This document shows, one piece after another, positions 1 to 12,907 of a stretch of DNA of 64,000 bases (its first letter is position 1; every line of letters starts with the position of its first letter). The position numbers and the translations under genes were made by a program. Source of the DNA: Acipenser ruthenus (taxonomy: Eukaryota; Chordata; Actinopteri; Acipenseriformes; Acipenseridae); assembly GCF_902713425.1 (NCBI RefSeq), contig NC_081198.1, forward strand, positions 2,763,492 through 2,827,491. Direction: 5' to 3'. The notes under the pieces were generated by a model. It was given only the letters and a program-made list of their open reading frames with translations. It was not told where the DNA came from and did not search any database.

Positions 1-1286
1 GGCTGTGGAAGATGCTCAGTAATGATGTTACAGCACGCTAAAATTAGAGACAAATTACCCGTGACAGACAGTCATTTTCTTTCAGCTAACAAGTAACTAT
101 TAAGAACTGCTGTGGAGTAAAAACACTTCCAATGAATATTATATTAATCCACACTCATACAGAGCGTCGTGTAATAATCCCACAGCACCCGAAACATGTC
201 AAATATTCAGAGAAACATCAATTGTACCCAAATCCAATGCAAAGGGTATAAAACAGGCTGTGTATGACAGGGTTTGATTGGCATTGGTGCAAAATCAAGA
301 CAGTCCCCCATCGAGTTCACTGTGTAGTGAAGAAACTTAGCACTGGTAATACTATGGGGCTACAGAGCTAGATTATATGCATTGTACTTGTATACCACCT
401 GGCCAGTATAGGAACATCCATAAGGCACAGCAACGAGAAGCCCAGAGGGAAGCTGTTACTCTACATGAGACAGTCGTTCTAGTATTTCACTACAAAGCAG
501 CAGTTGCCGTAGTGTCAGATGTAGCAGCACCATAGATAAATGCAGACTCTACTGCAGGGGTCTCCAATCACAGTTCTCAGATCTTTAGCCACTGATGATG
601 TAAAGGAACCTATAAAACCTGCAGGGTAGGGGGCTCTCCAGGACCAGGGTTGGAAACCATTGCTACACCATTTAGGATGTACAATTTTAAAACCCCAGAA
701 TGTGGTCTCCCCTGCACTGGAAGGTCCTTATACCGAGGTGCTGCCACAGTGGCTTTAATTGCTCTGGCTGCTGCGTGAAACAGATGATGAGTATTGCACA
801 CACAGTACGGAAGGTGAATTGCTATTTCTAATCTGTATTACAGTGGCCTGCCTACTCCGACAGCCGACGTGTAGCCTACACAAAGAGTACAATGCATTTC
901 TAAATGATGCACATTCATCCCATAAAAGCTTTTTACAGCTCCCCGACAATCTGAACTTTCAGTTACAGTGTACTTCCAGTTTACAGAACAGAGACGCTAA
1001 TCCAGGCATTTCTCTTCTTGACATACAGCTGCAGGGAATTAAACTGGTGTTTATGTTTTTAATAAAGCTTCAAAATGAGTCTTAAGCTTTGAACTGCCCT
1101 TTTATTCCAGGCGTTTTTTTCTTCCTCCAAAGTGAGATCTGACCTTTCAGACAGGGTGGTTATTAGCTGTACACTCTCGACTCCCTGGGCAGGTGTTTGA
1201 ACTGTGTCTTATCCATCCCGGCAGCTTTTAACAGAACTCGGAAAACAATTCCTTGAAGACGTTTCTATGTATTGATTCCCAATATG

Positions 1287-1564
1287 GGCAGCAGTGTGGA
1301 GTAGTGGTTAGGGCACTGGACTCTTGACCGGAGGGTTGTGGGTTCAATCCCCAGTGGGGGACACTGCTGTTGTACCCTTGAGCAAGGTACTTTACCTAGA
1401 TTGCTCCAGTAAAAACCCAACTGTATAAATGGGCAATTGTATGTAAAAATAATGTGATAACTGTATAATGTGAAATAATGTATAATGTGATATCTTGTAA
1501 CAATTGTAAGTCGCCCTGGGTAAGGGCGTCTGCTAAGAAATGAATAATAATAATAATAATAATA
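1287..1564 (+). repeat. tRNA-derived SINE, family A, copy 1
   Basis: The head carries Pol III-type boxes, TGGAGTAGTGG (A box) and GGTTCAATCCC (B box). A conserved body and the phrase GTAAGTCGCCCTGG...GGGCGTCTGCTAAG follow, and the copy ends in an AATAATAAT run. Near-identical copies lie at 22624 and 27128 in the same orientation, so this is an interspersed family. I associate it with sturgeon and paddlefish genomes from memory. Confidence 0.85.
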
Positions 1565-2112
1565 TTCAAAGGCTACACACAGATAGCTTAAACATTTAAA
1601 TCGGTAGACGCAAAAAATGTGCCACCTAGTTATAAACAGAAACCAGATAATGATTGGTTACCTAATGTTCTGGCGATGGTCTGTCGTCAGGAGAGGATTC
1701 AGGTAGCTTTTCTCACTCGCACTCTCAGGTGCCTGTCTTATGTATCTTACCTAACTGCGTGTGTGCAAAGCTGAACTTTGTGAACTCTGCTTGCACTCTG
1801 TTTTCCTAACAATACCTAAACACTATACATTTCTTGGCATGAGTTACAATGTTGTTCCAGACACAGAACACACACAAGATCAAAATGTACCCTCGTTTAT
1901 CAATTCCTTGTCTTGAGGAGTAAATCATCTCTCTGCAGCTGTGCTCAGGACTGTGTTCTCTTCTCAAGAATACTCACAATGTTTGTTTAACCTTCGTTGA
2001 CCCCTACAGTCACCTAATGTGAAAACCCACCAAAGCCTTGATTGTTTCAGGTGAACCTCCTCCCCCCTCCCTCCGTTTTAAAAACCATAGAGAGTGGCCT
2101 CACTCTTAAGTC

Positions 2113-2276
2113 TGGTAAAGAAGCGGTCGGCTGACAGCACACGCTTCGGAGGACAGCGTGTGTTAGTCCTCGCTGCTTCCGAGTCAGTGCGGGGGTGGTA
2201 GCGGTGAGCTGAGCCTAAAAATAACTGGATATTCTAAATTGGGAGAAAATAATAAAAATAATTGGCGACTACTAAA
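2113..2276 (+). repeat. SINE-like dispersed repeat, family C, copy 1
   Basis: The segment contains CACACGCTTCGGAGGACAGC and ends in an A-rich tail after AATTGGGAGAAAATAATAAA. The reverse complement of the same elements (CGTCCTCCGAAGCGTGTG-like core, CTCCCAATTT tail) occurs at 3276-3522, giving two copies in inverted orientation about 1 kb apart. The family name is unknown to me. Confidence 0.7.
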
Positions 2277-2874
2277 AAAAAGAAGAAAAGCAATTCATGG
2301 ATGACACTGCATCCTGATATCTACAGGATTGCACTACTCAACAATACCACTGGCACAGAATCGACTCACCATGCCAGCAATTAAATACACGCTGTAAAAA
2401 CTAGAGGGTCGCTAGGCAACAGAATACGACTAGTCCAATCACATCCTAGCATGCTGATTATAGTTACTGTTCCTTAAATACATGTGTGAGAAAGTCGGGG
2501 GTGGAGCTGCCAGGCAAACTCACCAATCCCCCCCCAACATGACTACACAAGCAAGGACAATGTACCCTTATTACTGCATTATCCATCTCTCAACACAGGG
2601 CACTGACTGAGGCACTGGGAGCACAGGAGTCAGTGTGTCAGAGGCTGCAGTGAGGCACTGCGACATCCCTGAGAAAAATGTCACTCACAAGCACACACGT
2701 CACATCTTCACAAACAGCTCGTAATTGCACATTCAGAAGTTAGCTAACAGGGAGTCGTAAATCAACTGCCAGGTAAAACAGGAACGCGGACAGTCTCAGC
2801 AAATAATTGCATTACATGAATCTTCATGCAATAAGAATTGAGCCATGCACTGTCAAAAAACATTCATTAAGACA

Positions 2875-2909
2875 TCTATCCATGTGAGAAATTCTCTCAC
2901 ATGGATAGA
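2875..2909. repeat. Perfect 15-bp inverted repeat, 5-nt loop
   Basis: TCTATCCATGTGAGA is followed by AATTC and then its exact reverse complement TCTCACATGGATAGA. It lies inside the IPO13 intron between the two family C repeats. No function is assigned. Confidence 0.8.
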
Positions 2910-3275
2910 CAGAACATCTTTCTTTTTTCAGCTTTCAATAAAAAACAAATAATAATAATTTAAGGTGAAGAAAAAAATCATCATCACCACAAACGGCTCC
3001 AGGGTATTTATTTAAATTAAGAAAGAAATGGCAGTGATCTTTAAGAGACAGTGAAATGAAAGAAAAAACAATGACTCTCTCTGCTAAGCAGCTGGGCCCA
3101 TGGCATGTTATACGGTAAGCATAATAATAATATGCATAATAATAATCACACTTTATTGTACTCTAGCTACGTAGACCAAACTTAGAGTAAGTAGCGGGTT
3201 CTGAAAAATATAGCGTTACATATCCCCATGTGTTGTTTAAATAACGCACCTGCAATTTTTTAATTTTTTTATTTA

Positions 3276-3522
3276 GTAGTTGCCCATTATTTTTATTTTT
3301 TCTCCCAATTTATAATGTCCAATTATTTTTCGGCTCAGCTTACCTCTACCACCCGTGTTGACTCAGGAGGGGCGAAGATGAACACACGCTGTCCTCCGAA
3401 GCGTGTGCCATCAGCCGCCCGCTTCTTTACACACTGCAGACTCACCATGCAGCCACCTCAGAGCTACAGCATCGGAGGACAACGCAGCTCTGGGCAGCTT
3501 ACAGGCAAGCCCGCAGGGAACC
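3276..3522 (-). repeat. SINE-like dispersed repeat, family C, copy 2
   Basis: This is a reverse-orientation copy of the repeat at 2113-2276. The A-rich tail appears as T-rich sequence at its left end, and the shared core (GCTGTCCTCCGAAGCGTGTG) lies near 3390-3410. This copy is longer at its head. The open frame at 3315-3653 is a by-product of the repeat. Confidence 0.7.
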
Positions 3523-4501
3523 GGCCAGACCAGGTGAGCTGTGGCTGGAGCAAGTTGATGGGAGGAGCTGTGAGATCACACTGGAGGAGAGCTGCATGCA
3601 GTCGACTCGCTCGTGTCTCTTATACCCCCAGGGCGCTGATATGGAGTATGTAAATCGTTTTGGAAACTGAATTCCTCTGCGGTTTCTCGAATCTGCCCTG
3701 TCTCCATAGAAACACAGCAGAGCACGCTGGGCCGCCTCCACGCTCAGCGGTGAGAGTTGCGTTTGGCCTCCTGGATCTCTGTCTGGCTCCATGCCCAGGG
3801 ATTGTTTTTTTTATTTTTGAATTCATGTTTGTTTGTTATAAGCACACCTTAATGTGCAGCTAAGCAAGCTCTTTTTTTTCCTCCTCCATGCAACTGTATT
3901 ACCTTGATGTGCATCTGATGACCTTTCTAGTTCCCAATATTTCTAATGTTAAACAAATTACCAGATGGAATGTTTCTTTCATTCTTAGGAACTATCTTTA
4001 ATCAAATTGCATTTTAATGGATACTGCAATACATACTGTGTCCCCTGTTTGGAGCTCTATCTAAAGAGAAGCTGTATGCAGGATAAACCAGCACTACAGC
4101 AAGCCGTTTGCCAAGGTATTGTTCTTGCAGTGACAGTTTCAAATTCACATATTTGTAGATCGTCATCTGAAATTGGTTCAAACTGACACTGGAAGGTTTC
4201 TGATTAATAGCAGCATAAGCCATTGCAGTTGCACTGCAGGTTGTGTATATCTACCCTTTTATAATGGACACTTCCCATTCGCACGTAATGTCAGCAGAGA
4301 GCTATCCAAAACAGCCACTGCAAGCTGCTTCTAGAGATGCAATAAGTCTCCATGTCTTAATTGCCTGTTAAAACCCACAAGCCTCGTAATTATCCCTTAC
4401 TGCTACCGAGCATTCTCACACAGACATTGGATGACAAGCGGAAGATGGGAATAATAATCAGTTTTCAACGCAAGTAAGTATGCAGCACACTACTCCTGCC
4501 C

Positions 4502-4943
4502 AGCGTAACGCAGCACTGTCAGAACTGCAGAGCCTAACCCTAGCTCCAACCCTAACACAGCGCTGTCAGAACTGCAGAGATAAACCCTAGCTCCAACCCT
4601 AACCCTAACCCAGCGCTGTCAGAACTGCAGAGATAAACCCTAGCTCCAACCCTAACCCCAACACAGCGCTGTCAGAACTGCAGAGATAAACCCTAGCTCC
4701 AACCCTAACCCTAACACAGCGCTGTCAGAACTGCAGAGATAAACCCTAGCTCCAACCCTAACACAGCGCTGTCAGAACTGCAGAGATAAACCCTAGCTCC
4801 AACCCTAACCCTAACCCAGCGCTGTCAGAACTGCAGAGATAAACCCTAGCTCCAACCCTAACCCTAACCCAGCGCTGTCAGAACTGCAGAGATAAACCCT
4901 AGCTCCAACCCTAACCCTAACCCAGCGCTGTCAGAACTGCAGA
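4502..4943. repeat. Minisatellite with telomere-like CCCTAA motifs
   Basis: Nine copies of CTGTCAGAACTGCAG recur at roughly 43-54 bp spacing. They are separated by AGATAAACCCTAGCTCC and by one to three AACCCT units, and unit length varies with the number of AACCCT hexamers. It is interstitial, flanked on both sides by ordinary intron sequence. Confidence 0.9.
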
Positions 4944-4990
4944 ACCAGAGCGAGGTAACGAGGAGTGCTGCATTGTGCTCTGCTCCTCAC

Positions 4991-5355
4991 CAGGGCTGGG
5001 ATCAATTCCAATTCCATTTCCAAATCAATTCTCAATTCCAATTCCAATTCCATTTCCATTTCCATTTCCAATTCTATTTCCAATGTCTTCAAAGGACCTG
5101 GAATTGGAATTGATAATTATTATCAATCACGACGTAATAATTGTCGTGATTGTTCAACTGCTTTAATCTGAAGCTAATTTAATTGACTAACAGGGACTTC
5201 AAATGTAAGTAATTTGTTGCCACTGTTAGAAGCTCATTTTAACAAAATACTGCCAATTGCTGTTTTTAATCAATGATGTGTTGGAATCGATTAAAAGGGA
5301 ATGGGAAATGAAATTGGGAATTGGAATTGAAAAACAGGAATTGACTCCAACCCTG
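4991..5355. mobile_element. hAT-like MITE with imperfect terminal inverted repeats
   Basis: The left end CAGGGCTGGGATCAATTCC matches the reverse complement of the right end, CAGGGTTGGAGTCAATTCC. The inverted similarity runs further inward through ATTCC-rich arms. The flanks are ctcctcac (4983-4990) and cttctcac (5356-5363), a 7/8 match expected of an 8-bp hAT target-site duplication. There is no transposase, so it is non-autonomous. Family assignment rests on end sequence and duplication length only. Confidence 0.65.
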
Positions 5356-6174
5356 CTTCTCACCCAGTCAAATCTCTGCTCCCCTGAAACCCACCACCTC
5401 TCTACCGTAGGTTCCCGGACGCTCTCTCTACCACCATCTCTCTACCTTCGCAAGTTTCACAGCTTATTGACTCTGAAAACACAGTTCTAAATCTCTGCAG
5501 GGGATTCTTAGTAAAAAAGAAAATGTAAAACGCAAATGCCATGAATTCTATCCCAGAAGTAACCAAGATGCGTTTGATGTTTGCATCGTCGGGGGAGGCT
5601 GCCCTGTGCTGCGGGAGGGTTTTAAAGAGCTCAACGGTGATTGCGTTGTGTTCGCACTACACCCACCTGTGCTGTGCTGGGCCTGGTCAGACACACACTG
5701 AGCTGCAGCACACACTGGAGCCGGCTCTGGGAGGCACGCGATCACCCCCCACAGCTGTATTTATAAACACTCTCCATTCAAACTCTCTGTTAAACTGCAG
5801 ATGGACTGGGGCTGTGCTATTACACAACACCACAGGAACTAGAAAAGTCTGCTCCAACACGTTCAGTATGGTTTAAGATGTTCAAGGACAGCACAGGTCT
5901 TCAAGGTGTCTATTTACACTAAAGTGTGTGTGCTACACACATGCAGGTGTATACCATTTTCACAGAGCTGCCCATATTCCCTTTTGCCATTGCATGTATA
6001 ACTGTGTAAAGTTTCCTATCTATGTACTTTATAAATCATACGTGTCTTGGCAGGGAAACTTCTCGTACCACATAGAGTTCACATCAATGATATAATCGTA
6101 ACCGCAGCGGATATACAGGCTAACTAAGAAGAGCCAGATGAAGACTTGGCAGTGCCCCGGGGACAGTCTCTTAC

Positions 6175-6911
6175 CTCTGCGAGTCGGGCTGGGAGATGGC
6201 GTTGACGATGGCCTCCACAGCCGTGTCGAAGAGCTCGGGGTCCTGCAGCGAGGAGAACGCCACCTGCATCAGGCTCTCGCAGTCCGACAGCGGCACGTCC
6301 AGCTGCACCCAGCTGGAGAAGCACTTGAGCACCTTCTGCTTGATGAAGCTGGGCGAGTCCTGATGCTGGAGGAGCTGCTGCAGGAGGGGGAAGACGGCCC
6401 CGGACTCCTGCCCCAGGGCATTGCGGACCTGCCCCTTGCGGTACTGCGGCAGCCGGCTGGTCTGGAACTCCTCAGGCAGCACGGTCAGCAGCTCCAGCAG
6501 AGCCAGGCAGCGGGCCCGTCCGTCCACGTCACAGCTCTCCGTCTGGAACATCTTGACCATGTCGCTGACAGCCGCCGGCCAGGCTTCGGGCATCATGTTG
6601 AGCGCCAGCGACGCCAGGGCCACGCACAGCCGGGTCAGCACGATCTTAGACCCGGAGGCGAAGCGCGCGATCTGGCTGAAGAGCTGGCTCTTGAGGCTCT
6701 CGTACTGCTCTGCAGGGATGTCGTTCCAGTAGCGGGAGATCTTGGTGTGCAGAGCGCTGGCGCCAAAATATTGGATCTCCGGCACCTTGTCCAGGCTGAG
6801 CAGGACCCAGCTGAACTGCCAGGCCTGCGGGGACACCTGGGCCTGCATCAGCCACTTCTGAGCCAGGTTCTTGTTCTCTATGTTGGGGTCGTAGTACAGC
6901 TGGTGCAAGGC
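6175..6911 (-). CDS. ipo13: Importin-13, coding exon 2
   Basis: IPO13 is a karyopherin-beta that carries cargoes such as UBC9 and MAGOH/RBM8A into the nucleus and exports eIF1A, under Ran-GTP control. This 737-nt exon encodes about 245 residues, from ALHQLYYDPNIENKNLAQKW to AIVNAISQPDSQ plus two bases of the next Arg codon. The stretches VPEIQYFGASALH, FASGSKIVLTRLCVALASLA and LPEEFQTSRLPQYRKG match vertebrate IPO13 as I remember it. This is the N-terminal importin-beta/HEAT region that binds Ran. The acceptor is tctctgcag at 6912-6920 (minus strand) and the donor is AG|GTAAGA at 6174. The exon enters in phase 0, matching exon 1 at 12842-12907. The frame is clean and later exons lie beyond the window. 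Confidence 0.95.
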
Positions 6912-7828
6912 CTGCAGAGACACAAAGGGATGAAGGGGAGGGGCAGAAAGGTGAGTGGTGAGCTTTCTAGGTCCAGACGCAGTGTGTGCAGCAATTATTA
7001 TTATATATCTGTTTTTTTTATTCCCCAGTTTGACCACTCACCCCATCACGATCACACACATGGGAGCATCATTGTTGCTAACTTTAACATTTAGGCCGAC
7101 CTGTAAGAGCGAAGCTTTAATTTGTATTAAAAATGAGGACACTTGTGTATGGAAAGCGTGGCTTCCCTACGGCAGGACCATCCGTTTGGCCTCAGATCAG
7201 ATCCGAGGCAACAAAAACAACAGATACGCACATCCCAGGCAATCGAATCACTGCCAGCCAAGAGACCAAGAAGCGAGTGACACCAGCAGGCATACTGACA
7301 CTAATGTAGGACACAGAACACCAATCCAATTACACTCTTTCAAACCTGATCTACTGCAGAGCTACCCGACATTTTCAGCTAAATAAAGGCATGCCAATCA
7401 CCAGGGAGTGCTTATACTGGACAGCCAAACACAACATCACTAGGCAAACAAAAACCAGCATTAACTACACTCGGACACATCTCCAGTAGTTTCTTGCTCA
7501 TTAAACGTTGCTTGCGCAGCGTTTTCACTGCACTTCTACCTCAGATCATTGATTGCCTGGCAGTCTTTCCAAACCCATTAAAAGCCTTAAATGGAATACT
7601 TCACAAAGAGCCATGTTACGGAGTTCAATGGGCCATATAAATTGCTCAAGAGCCAACCGTTGTATCGCTCTGGTTTACTGTACTAATCCCATGACACAAA
7701 TTGCTCTGAGGCTGGTATTCTGTATGTAGAGTATGTAGCCGGTCCACCGGGAAGCAATGCAGAAATAAAATATTTAAGTGCCAGTTGAAATAAATAACAG
7801 GGATCCACTAGCCAACATTCCTTTAGTT

Positions 7829-7950
7829 ACAGGGATGGAAATAAGACTCCTATTGCATAGCAGTTTCACCCACTCCAGGTTTTAATACAAGCTTGACTAG
7901 CCCCAGTGTACAGTAACAAGCTCAGGAATGTCAAATTAAACTCAAAGTAA
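7829..7950 (+). repeat. Foldback-repeat family member (partial)
   Basis: It begins GGATGGAAATAAGACTCCTA and continues TTGCATAGCAGTTTCACCC. The run matches the reverse complement of the right half of the palindromic element at 41359-41534, up to the 'attaaactc' stretch. The far terminus is not recognisable, so this copy looks truncated or diverged. Confidence 0.6.
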
Positions 7951-10291
7951 AATGATTATATACCCAGCACCTATCTAGCTTGCAGATGTGAAGGTTATTC
8001 TCTGATGTTGCTGAGATAGCAACACTGTCTAGGATGCAGCCCAACTAAAGTGTCCAACTTCATTCTCTGACAAACAGGAATCCTACTAAAAGAGGAGTTC
8101 AAAATTAAGCCTGAAAAGTTATACACTAAACTTGGGGATGGTACAGTAGCCCCAAAGACAAAGATTTAAATTGCTTAAAATTCACCATCTGAAACTGGCG
8201 ACGATGCATGCATACCATGTACAAGAACGCTTCAGTACAGAGTCAGTTTGAGTAAAACGAGCCTCAGGTTTGTCTGACGCTTGTATTCTGATTGGGTCCC
8301 AGCAGTCTGACCATGATGCAGACTATGTGTTTGTTTGTTGTTCTCCTACTCCACAATCCATGTGTTGTAAAGCTCCAGTAAACAATACACAATGCCCGGT
8401 CCTGTCTCAAGTGGGGACGCACATCATGCGTTACGCTACTCCTGGCTTTGCATGGCACCCAGGTGACCCCCAGCCGGAGGGAAGCCCTGCCAGTTACTGC
8501 ATCCACAGATATTCAGAGGAGCGCTTTGAGTGTGTCTTTATGAAATAAATTCCCATTGTAAAAGCATTGCAGTGTATTGTAATAAAGCATCCAATAAGTA
8601 TGTCCCGCCTTGGGCTGTATAAACATTTATTATCTCCCCAAACAATTCAGCTGTAATCTTTATTGAAATGATACCGACCCCCCTGAGCGAGCAGGAAGGG
8701 GTCAAGCGATGCCACTCTCTTTCAGGGAGGTCAACTATGACAAATGCAGTACTTCAAACGTGATACCTGGTACTACACTGGGTTAGAGAGAGCTCTCCGT
8801 TTCTATTGCATCCAAGCCTGCTACTGTTTCAGATCCTAGCAGTGTCTTCGGGGTGTTCCTGTCTGAAAGCATGTCAGTCACTAGCTGGCTGGTTAATGAC
8901 AGGAAAGGAAGCGGTCGAGACCATTTTACTGTCCAGGTGAAATGAAAGAGGAAGGGCAAGCGTTACCTGAATGAAAGCCAACAACAGGCTCCATTTATGA
9001 AGTGATTTTATAAGCTAAAACCACTTTAATGAATTAGTCTTGTTCTGTCTGAGGCTTCACTGTGGATCTCAAGCCGCCCTGTACCCAGTTATCCCAAACC
9101 CTCCCTCCTGTCCAGTATCTGTTTCCAAACCGGGCAGCATCGTTTACAAAGGACAGCGCAGGCTAGCGATCAGGAAGCCACATATTGTTTATGCCTCTTA
9201 ACCAAGCTCAGCTCAACTACTATTCACTTGCAAAAGTAAATAGACTCTGTGCACTGCAGCCCCATTATAAACACGGGCTGAAGCAGCTCTGTAATGCTGC
9301 CAATGATCTCCCCTTTCCTCACTCCCTCCCAATAACTAGACAAGCAGTCGGCTGTACTGGCTTCCTTCAGACAGGCTGCATTGAAAGACAGAACGCTGCC
9401 CTCCAGACAACGTTACAGTAGCTCCTAGTGATGACAGCAAACCACAGCCCAGGAAGACGATCAATAGAATACACTGAGGCAGGATTCACACACGAGCTAC
9501 AAAGATAACAGCAAAGATGCACCTACTGAATCACCCCACCACTACAGCACATGGTACCTTTGCTACACACCTGTGCAACCTGTGGTCTGTACTAACATAC
9601 TGTTTTGAAAGGCACATTGTTTTATACCACTTTATAAAACAAGACTCAATTGCATGGATGTATTACTTCAGTGAATGCTATTAATAACAGTGTTTTAATG
9701 AAAACGTACAGATTTTAATAGGGCATAATAACCCGCTAAGTAAAATAATTAGTTAAGCAAGCAAGCCATGTGGATATTATTTAACAGGCTTTCATAATAT
9801 TATTTTTATTAATTGCTAGTCAGCTACTGAGTTGCAGGGAAGTAACACACAGTACATTTTTTCTCAAATGAAGTTAAAAGCAGTCATTGCTGGGTTGAAT
9901 GTGTTTTTTATATACCAAATACTGCTATGATGAAAGCTAAACTGAATTCACAAAGCTGTGCATGGCTTGTTTTAAATCAAATTAAATATCATTGCCCCTC
10001 CCCATTCCTCAGGGACCAGCAGACTATCTCCAGAGCCCCTCAGCCCTAGCAACCACCTGACAACAAGGTAACCAGACAGCAAGCCATAGACAGTACCTGC
10101 AGCACCTAGACACGCAAACCCCTGCAGAGATGACTTAACCCTGCCCTCCCTTTCTGCAAGCTGCTTCCCCAAAGCATAGCTTTACTGACCCCTTCTGACA
10201 ACCAAAACCCCCCAAAAATAAATGCTACACCAGGGTTAGAAAATCATACTAGTCCTGGCTTTCAGAACTTGTTCAGCTATATTATTGAAAT

Positions 10292-10329
<38 letters not shown>
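10292..10329. repeat. (AGT)n microsatellite
   Basis: About 12 uninterrupted AGT triplets in IPO13 intron 1. Confidence 0.95.
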
Positions 10330-12841
10330 TAGGAATCTGGCTCTTGGTAAATCTGCTCTGAATTACCTGATTGCACTTCTCAACACAGCATGAATAAGTC
10401 GAACCTGAGTCACTAGAGCCCCTTTTACGTTGCCATGCTCTACCTGGGTCGCTACCTGATTTCACGCTGCTTTTGAAGCAGCAGGGTCGACCTGAGGTGG
10501 GTCATTGTCAACCCGGGTACGTGGTTTCACACTGCGTGGGATTGTGGTCCGGGCAGCCACTGTGAAAGGGGCTTAGGGTTACTTTTAGTTTGAGTTGTTC
10601 TGCAAAACTACTTACAAATAAATAAATACCTTTTTTTTTATATTTCATTTAAAATGTCAAATCTGGTGATGATTATGGAAATAATTTTATGGTACGATTA
10701 CCACCGACGATCTTTTCAGTGACAGCATCACTCAACCGCATTCTCTCAAAGTACAGCACAGCAGTTTGAGCCCTTCCATCTTTTGGATCTATTTTAATAA
10801 GTCACAACACGCCTCTTCAGTTCAGTGGCCTCGCTACCGATGCTCACAATTAAGGCTCCCAACAAAACCTGGCTCAAACTGCTATGCGACATTAGACATG
10901 ATTTCTAGCTGTAGAGACAGTAAAAGGAGCTGAAGCAAGGTGCAGGGCACAGCATGACAGGACATGCTCTGCAGCACACTGCGTTGACATCACAGCCAGC
11001 CTCCCTGTCATTTAAAAACCCTGCAGTTACAGCGAGCAGGTAAACAACACTGCTGGAGACAGTGGCCAGCACCTGACAAGGCAATCAAGTCACCATGCAC
11101 TTTGCAAACATTTATCACATGACTTCATTGTAATCATATTTATATTACAGAACACAGGGGACAGTAAAAATGTGCACATGTATTAGGTTGGCTGACGCAT
11201 AGCAGTTAGAGCCATTCTACAAACCTGTGTGTCCAGGCTGCTATGCAGTGGGTGTTGTATTACCATCCATGTGTATGGCACCCTTAACCCCATATGCCAA
11301 ATGCTGCTTTCAGGCAACATTCTGTTTTAATTGATATTTTAGCATGCCCCATAAGCTGGTTTCCAACAACTCTGGTATGTTGATGAAGGAGTCAAGAACC
11401 AATGGTAGAGGAGTCTGTATAATGCCAATACCCTGCAAACTGATTTCTTACAGTACTGTATGCATGCATTGCATTTTGTAGCTGCGTGAATATACAGCAT
11501 GGATGGGTGGCATACACCCCATACTAATGATGCACATCAGCATTGTGAAAACTGCTGGTAATCCAAGGTCAACAGCAGCTGATATATAATGAGACACTGG
11601 GGAACGAAACCTGCAACTGGTAATCATTACATCATCCACTTCAATTGAAGAAATGTCACAATGTAGAATTTTCAAGTGCAAAAGACTGAACAGTTTTTTT
11701 TTTGTTTTGTTTTTTTTTAAACTAGAATATATCTCATTGAGACACAGAAGCTGCATTTAAGTGAGGTCCCAGTTTAATAAAGGTTTTGTAAAATGGTAAC
11801 TGGATGTGCATATTATCTGGCTGTTTTAGGAAGTAATTATCTTGCTGTAGCATAATGACCAGTGTATTTTTATGCACAATGTTTTCAACCCCATAGCAAA
11901 CAGGGCTCCTGCTGGCTACACATTAATACTCCAGCCTCCAATTGTAGAATGTATTCACAGCCCTTGTGTTCCGACAATATGGTATTTCTCCAGCTGAAGA
12001 CTGAAACCCCTCACGTTCTTGGCACTGGGCGCTCGGATCTCACCCTGCTGCTGATAGAAACGAACAAGTCCCATTTCAAATGGCTTTCAAGCCAATCTCA
12101 GTGGCAGACGGAAAAGTGGCATTAACGTGCTTGCTGGCAGACAGGGGCAATGTGATTAACTGCAGGCATGGCTCTATTGACAGGTGAGGACGCGTGCCAT
12201 TGCCAGTCCTGCAGGCATGGCAGCACTATTGACAGGTGGGGAAAGGGAGTCAGCCAGCCCACAAGAGTGCGGTACTCAAATCATTTGTTAATCATTCTTC
12301 ATTAGCTGTGGAATGGAAGTAATTAATGGTAATAATAGCAATACACAAATTCCAAATTGTATCTTGCATCCTGCACAGACACCAAGTCAAGCACTGAAGA
12401 GCAGAGTGCTGATTCACCTCTAGAGGTTATTATGGGATGTTCAGCTTTGTCCTCTACAGATCTGTGTGGACTGATACAACCTGGGGAGTCTCCATAGCAG
12501 GTTATCAATCAGATGAACTACAGAAAATAAAGAACATAAGAAAATACTGCTTCTTGCTGTTGTTACTGGCCTCCGGTGTGTTTCTCACTCCACACACAGA
12601 CTGTACAACAGAATTCCGCATTCCACATACATGGTGAAGCAATTTCAATCTCCATATTACTAACACACACACAATAAAAAAATAAAACGAACTAATCCCC
12701 TGGATATCTCGGTCTTGTTCCGTAAACGTACCACCTGCTCTGGCTTCAGCATTTTGCAGTGTGAGGCGTGTAAGTGAAACAGTGAAATTACAAAAATAAA
12801 CAAATGGATTAAAATTCCAATTAAAAACTGAGTTCTCTTAC

Positions 12842-12907
12842 CTTTTCCACATTCTCCACTGTGAAGTCGAGGCTGTCCGGACTCTGACCTCCTCTCCCCT
12901 GATCCAT
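12842..12907 (-). CDS. ipo13: Importin-13, coding exon 1 with start codon
   Basis: On the minus strand, ATG at 12907 opens 22 codons: MDQGRGGQSPDSLDFTVENV then EK. The exon ends exactly at a GTAAGA donor (12841-12840) in phase 0. The DFTVENVEK end joined to ALHQLYYD from exon 2 reproduces the N terminus of vertebrate IPO13 (...DFTVENVEKALHQLYYD). This places the 5' end of the gene here and the promoter immediately to the right. The exon is too short to be found by open-frame length alone and is recognised by the splice and protein match. Confidence 0.93.

Larger units (their letters stand above)
1..6174 (-). other. Intron 2 of IPO13 (3' part, runs off the window)
   Basis: This stretch lies downstream of the IPO13 exon 2 donor on the minus strand. 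I looked for the next exon (in vertebrates it begins YVNTLLKLIP) and found nothing resembling it, so the intron probably continues past base 1. It holds a tRNA-type SINE, an inverted pair of a second SINE-like repeat, a telomere-motif minisatellite and a hAT-like MITE. No open frame here resembles a known protein. Confidence 0.6.
6912..12841 (-). other. Intron 1 of IPO13
   Basis: About 5.9 kb between the two recognised IPO13 exons. It holds a fragment of a foldback repeat (about 7829-7950), a short repeat near 7545-7660 whose relative is at 40813-40962, and an (AGT)n tract at 10292-10329. Several 60-100 codon open frames show no domain, no codon pattern and no splice context. I see no gene in it. 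Confidence 0.7.

Noticed and set aside
4502-4943. True telomere or chromosome end
   Set aside because: CCCTAA hexamers are only a minor part of a longer repeat unit, and intron sequence flanks both sides.
6138-7094. 318-codon plus-strand frame over IPO13 exon 2
   Set aside because: A GC-rich shadow of the opposite-strand IPO13 exon, which has clear protein identity and splice sites.
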